Positions 63,160 to 64,000 of a stretch of 64,000 nt of DNA are shown here, piece by piece. The position numbers and the translations under genes are program-made. This DNA comes from Pannonibacter sp. SL95 (GTDB lineage: Bacteria; Pseudomonadota; Alphaproteobacteria; Rhizobiales; Stappiaceae). The stretch lies in contig NZ_JAPPRC010000004.1 of the NCBI RefSeq assembly GCF_026672425.1, forward strand, positions 800,501 through 864,500. Reading direction: 5' to 3'. The notes under the pieces were generated by a model. It was not told where the DNA came from and ran no database searches. It saw nothing but the letters and a program-made list of their open reading frames with translations. Position 1 is the first letter of the stretch, and every line of letters starts with the position of its first letter.

Positions 63160-63354
63160 TCAGATCCTGTCGAGACGATGGCGCAGGGCACGCGAGCGTT
63201 GATCATTGTCAGCAATTGCCTCGCGCTCATGCCCCTGGTTGCGCTCGCCCTGATGAACGGGCGCAAACATTTCGCAAGGATAGGCATCGCCGGACGCCGC
63301 CATTGCGGCAAGGCATTCGGCATAGAGGGACAGGTTTGAATGGGGCTCAACCAT
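63160..63354 (-). CDS. small hypothetical protein
   Basis: A 64-residue ORF starting 8 bases inside the end of the preceding FMN-binding gene, with AAGGA 7 bases before its ATG and ending 3 bases before the GST start. Its sequence (PHSNLSLYAECLAAMAASGD, then a polar tail) looks protein-like with no known family. Tight packing and the ribosome site favour a real, translationally coupled gene, but the evidence is limited. Confidence 0.5.
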   Translation of the reverse strand: MVEPHSNLSLYAECLAAMAASGDAYPCEMFAPVHQGERNQGHEREAIADNDQRSRALRHRLDRI

Positions 63355-63967
63355 TTTGTGTTCCTTCCTTTTTCAGGAGTTGTGCTTCGAGGTCGGCGAT
63401 CCGCGTCAGCAGGGGCGCGGTCATGCGCCGAACCTCATCCAGCGTGTAGCGTTCGGTGATGTGCTGCGGACAATTCCAGTCGAAGCCTTCGACCGTGATC
63501 ATCAGGCCGCGTTCCACCGTCGCGCGGTATCCGGGCACGGCGAGCATGCCCAGCGTCTCCGTATCCTCGGGGTCAACCGCCTGCGCCCGGCCGAACAGCT
63601 TCAGTCTTGTCCGGCTCGGATAGTCCATGAAGAACAGCGACACCCGGTCATCAGTCGTGAGGTTTCCGACCGTGATGTACTGGCGATTGCCGCGAAAATC
63701 GGCAAAGCCGATCAATTGCGGGCCCAGCACACGGACAAACCCTTGAGGTCCGCCGCGATGCTGGATGTAGGGCCAGCCTGTTTCGCCAACGCTGGCCATG
63801 TAGAAGGAATCGCGCGCAGTCAGAAACTGCGCCTCAGCTCCGGTCAGCACGTGGTTGAACGGCTCGGCCACCTGCTCGTTGCGGGCATAGGCCGCGCGGC
63901 TGCCCAGACGCTGCTGCACCTGTTTGACGGTTGGCGTAAAGGCAATGTCGGCGAAGCGATGTGTCAT
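63347..63967 (-). CDS. pyridoxamine 5'-phosphate oxidase family protein
   Basis: A 206-residue protein with the PNPOx split barrel: TARDSFYMASVGETGWPYIQHRGG, QLIGFADFRGNRQYITVGNL and VSLFFMDYPSRTRLKLFGRA. The ending FDWNCPQHITERYTLDEV, with a Cys-Pro near the C-terminus, is typical of a subgroup that binds FMN or haem-like ligands. GAGAGGG precedes the ATG. It leads the leftward run PNPOx, small ORF, GST, PNPOx. Only 33 bases of upstream sequence remain, without a visible promoter. Confidence 0.9.
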   Translation of the reverse strand: MTHRFADIAFTPTVKQVQQRLGSRAAYARNEQVAEPFNHVLTGAEAQFLTARDSFYMASVGETGWPYIQHRGGPQGFVRVLGPQLIGFADFRGNRQYITVGNLTTDDRVSLFFMDYPSRTRLKLFGRAQAVDPEDTETLGMLAVPGYRATVERGLMITVEGFDWNCPQHITERYTLDEVRRMTAPLLTRIADLEAQLLKKEGTQNG

Positions 63968-64000
63968 GGTAAGCCCTCTCGGCGTGTCGTGTTGCTAGAG

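Overview
The window is GC-rich chromosomal DNA, densely packed with operons, from an alphaproteobacterium. The lateral-flagellum gene order fliG-fliN-fliM-motA / DUF1217-flgF-fliI followed by an FtcR-type regulator, the aerobic CobF-type cobalamin pathway, a SoxT-R-S versus SoxV-to-F thiosulfate-oxidation locus and an arsR-arsC-aqpS operon together point to Hyphomicrobiales (Rhizobiales), perhaps a Stappia/Pannonibacter-like lineage. The family-level guess is inference from gene content only. No rRNA, tRNA, CRISPR array, transposase or prophage was seen.

Layout. 1-7.0 kb: flagellar motor and switch genes on the minus strand (fliG tail-cut by the window edge, fliN, a coiled-coil membrane protein, fliM, motA), then DUF1217-flgF-fliI and the orphan regulator ftcR on the plus strand, closed by an intrinsic terminator. 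7.1-8.7 kb: arsenic operon arsR-arsC-aqpS. 8.9-16.0 kb: cobFGHIJ, cobK (opposite strand), cobL and cobM; cobK and cobL carry three apparent single-base frameshifts within about 1.2 kb. 16.0-25.6 kb: a minus-strand catabolic-looking cluster (pirin, alpha/beta hydrolase, MFS exporter, YtcJ-type amidohydrolase, XapX protein, isochorismatase hydrolase, AraC regulator, Cys/Met-metabolism PLP lyase) with a divergent LysR gene. 25.6-29.9 kb: class Ib ribonucleotide reductase nrdHIEF behind a well-preserved cobalamin riboswitch. 30.0-44.1 kb: a complete sox locus: soxS-soxR-soxT leftwards and soxV-W-X-Y-Z-A-B-C-D-E-F plus a SoxG/H-like hydrolase rightwards, followed by a second YeeE/YedE sulfur permease. 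44.2-52 kb: signalling genes (tandem HD-GYP protein, an LVIVD beta-propeller protein, FecR protein, CHASE2 adenylate cyclase, Crp regulator, RTX protein). 52.2-55.7 kb: TPP enzyme, DUF302 protein, third YeeE/YedE permease. 55.9-64 kb: TPR protein and OpgC-like acyltransferase, a small membrane protein, an AhpD-like plus YHS-domain pair, a repeat-rich spacer, and a run of two FMN-binding PNPOx-like proteins, a GST and a small ORF.

How the parts fit. The sox genes encode the periplasmic SoxYZ/SoxAX/SoxB/SoxCD thiosulfate-oxidising system with its thiol-disulfide maintenance branch (SoxS, SoxV, SoxW), an FCSD-type flavoprotein and sulfur import. The cobalamin operon and the B12 riboswitch on the B12-independent reductase are logically linked: when B12 is present the riboswitch should silence nrdHIEF. 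The most interesting signals are the SoxR-type repressor that lacks both family cysteines, a possible closed cAMP circuit (FecR, cyclase, Crp, and a CRP-like palindrome in front of an RTX gene), the terminator placed directly in front of the SoxG/H-like gene, the clustered cobK/cobL frameshifts, and three different YeeE/YedE permeases within 26 kb.
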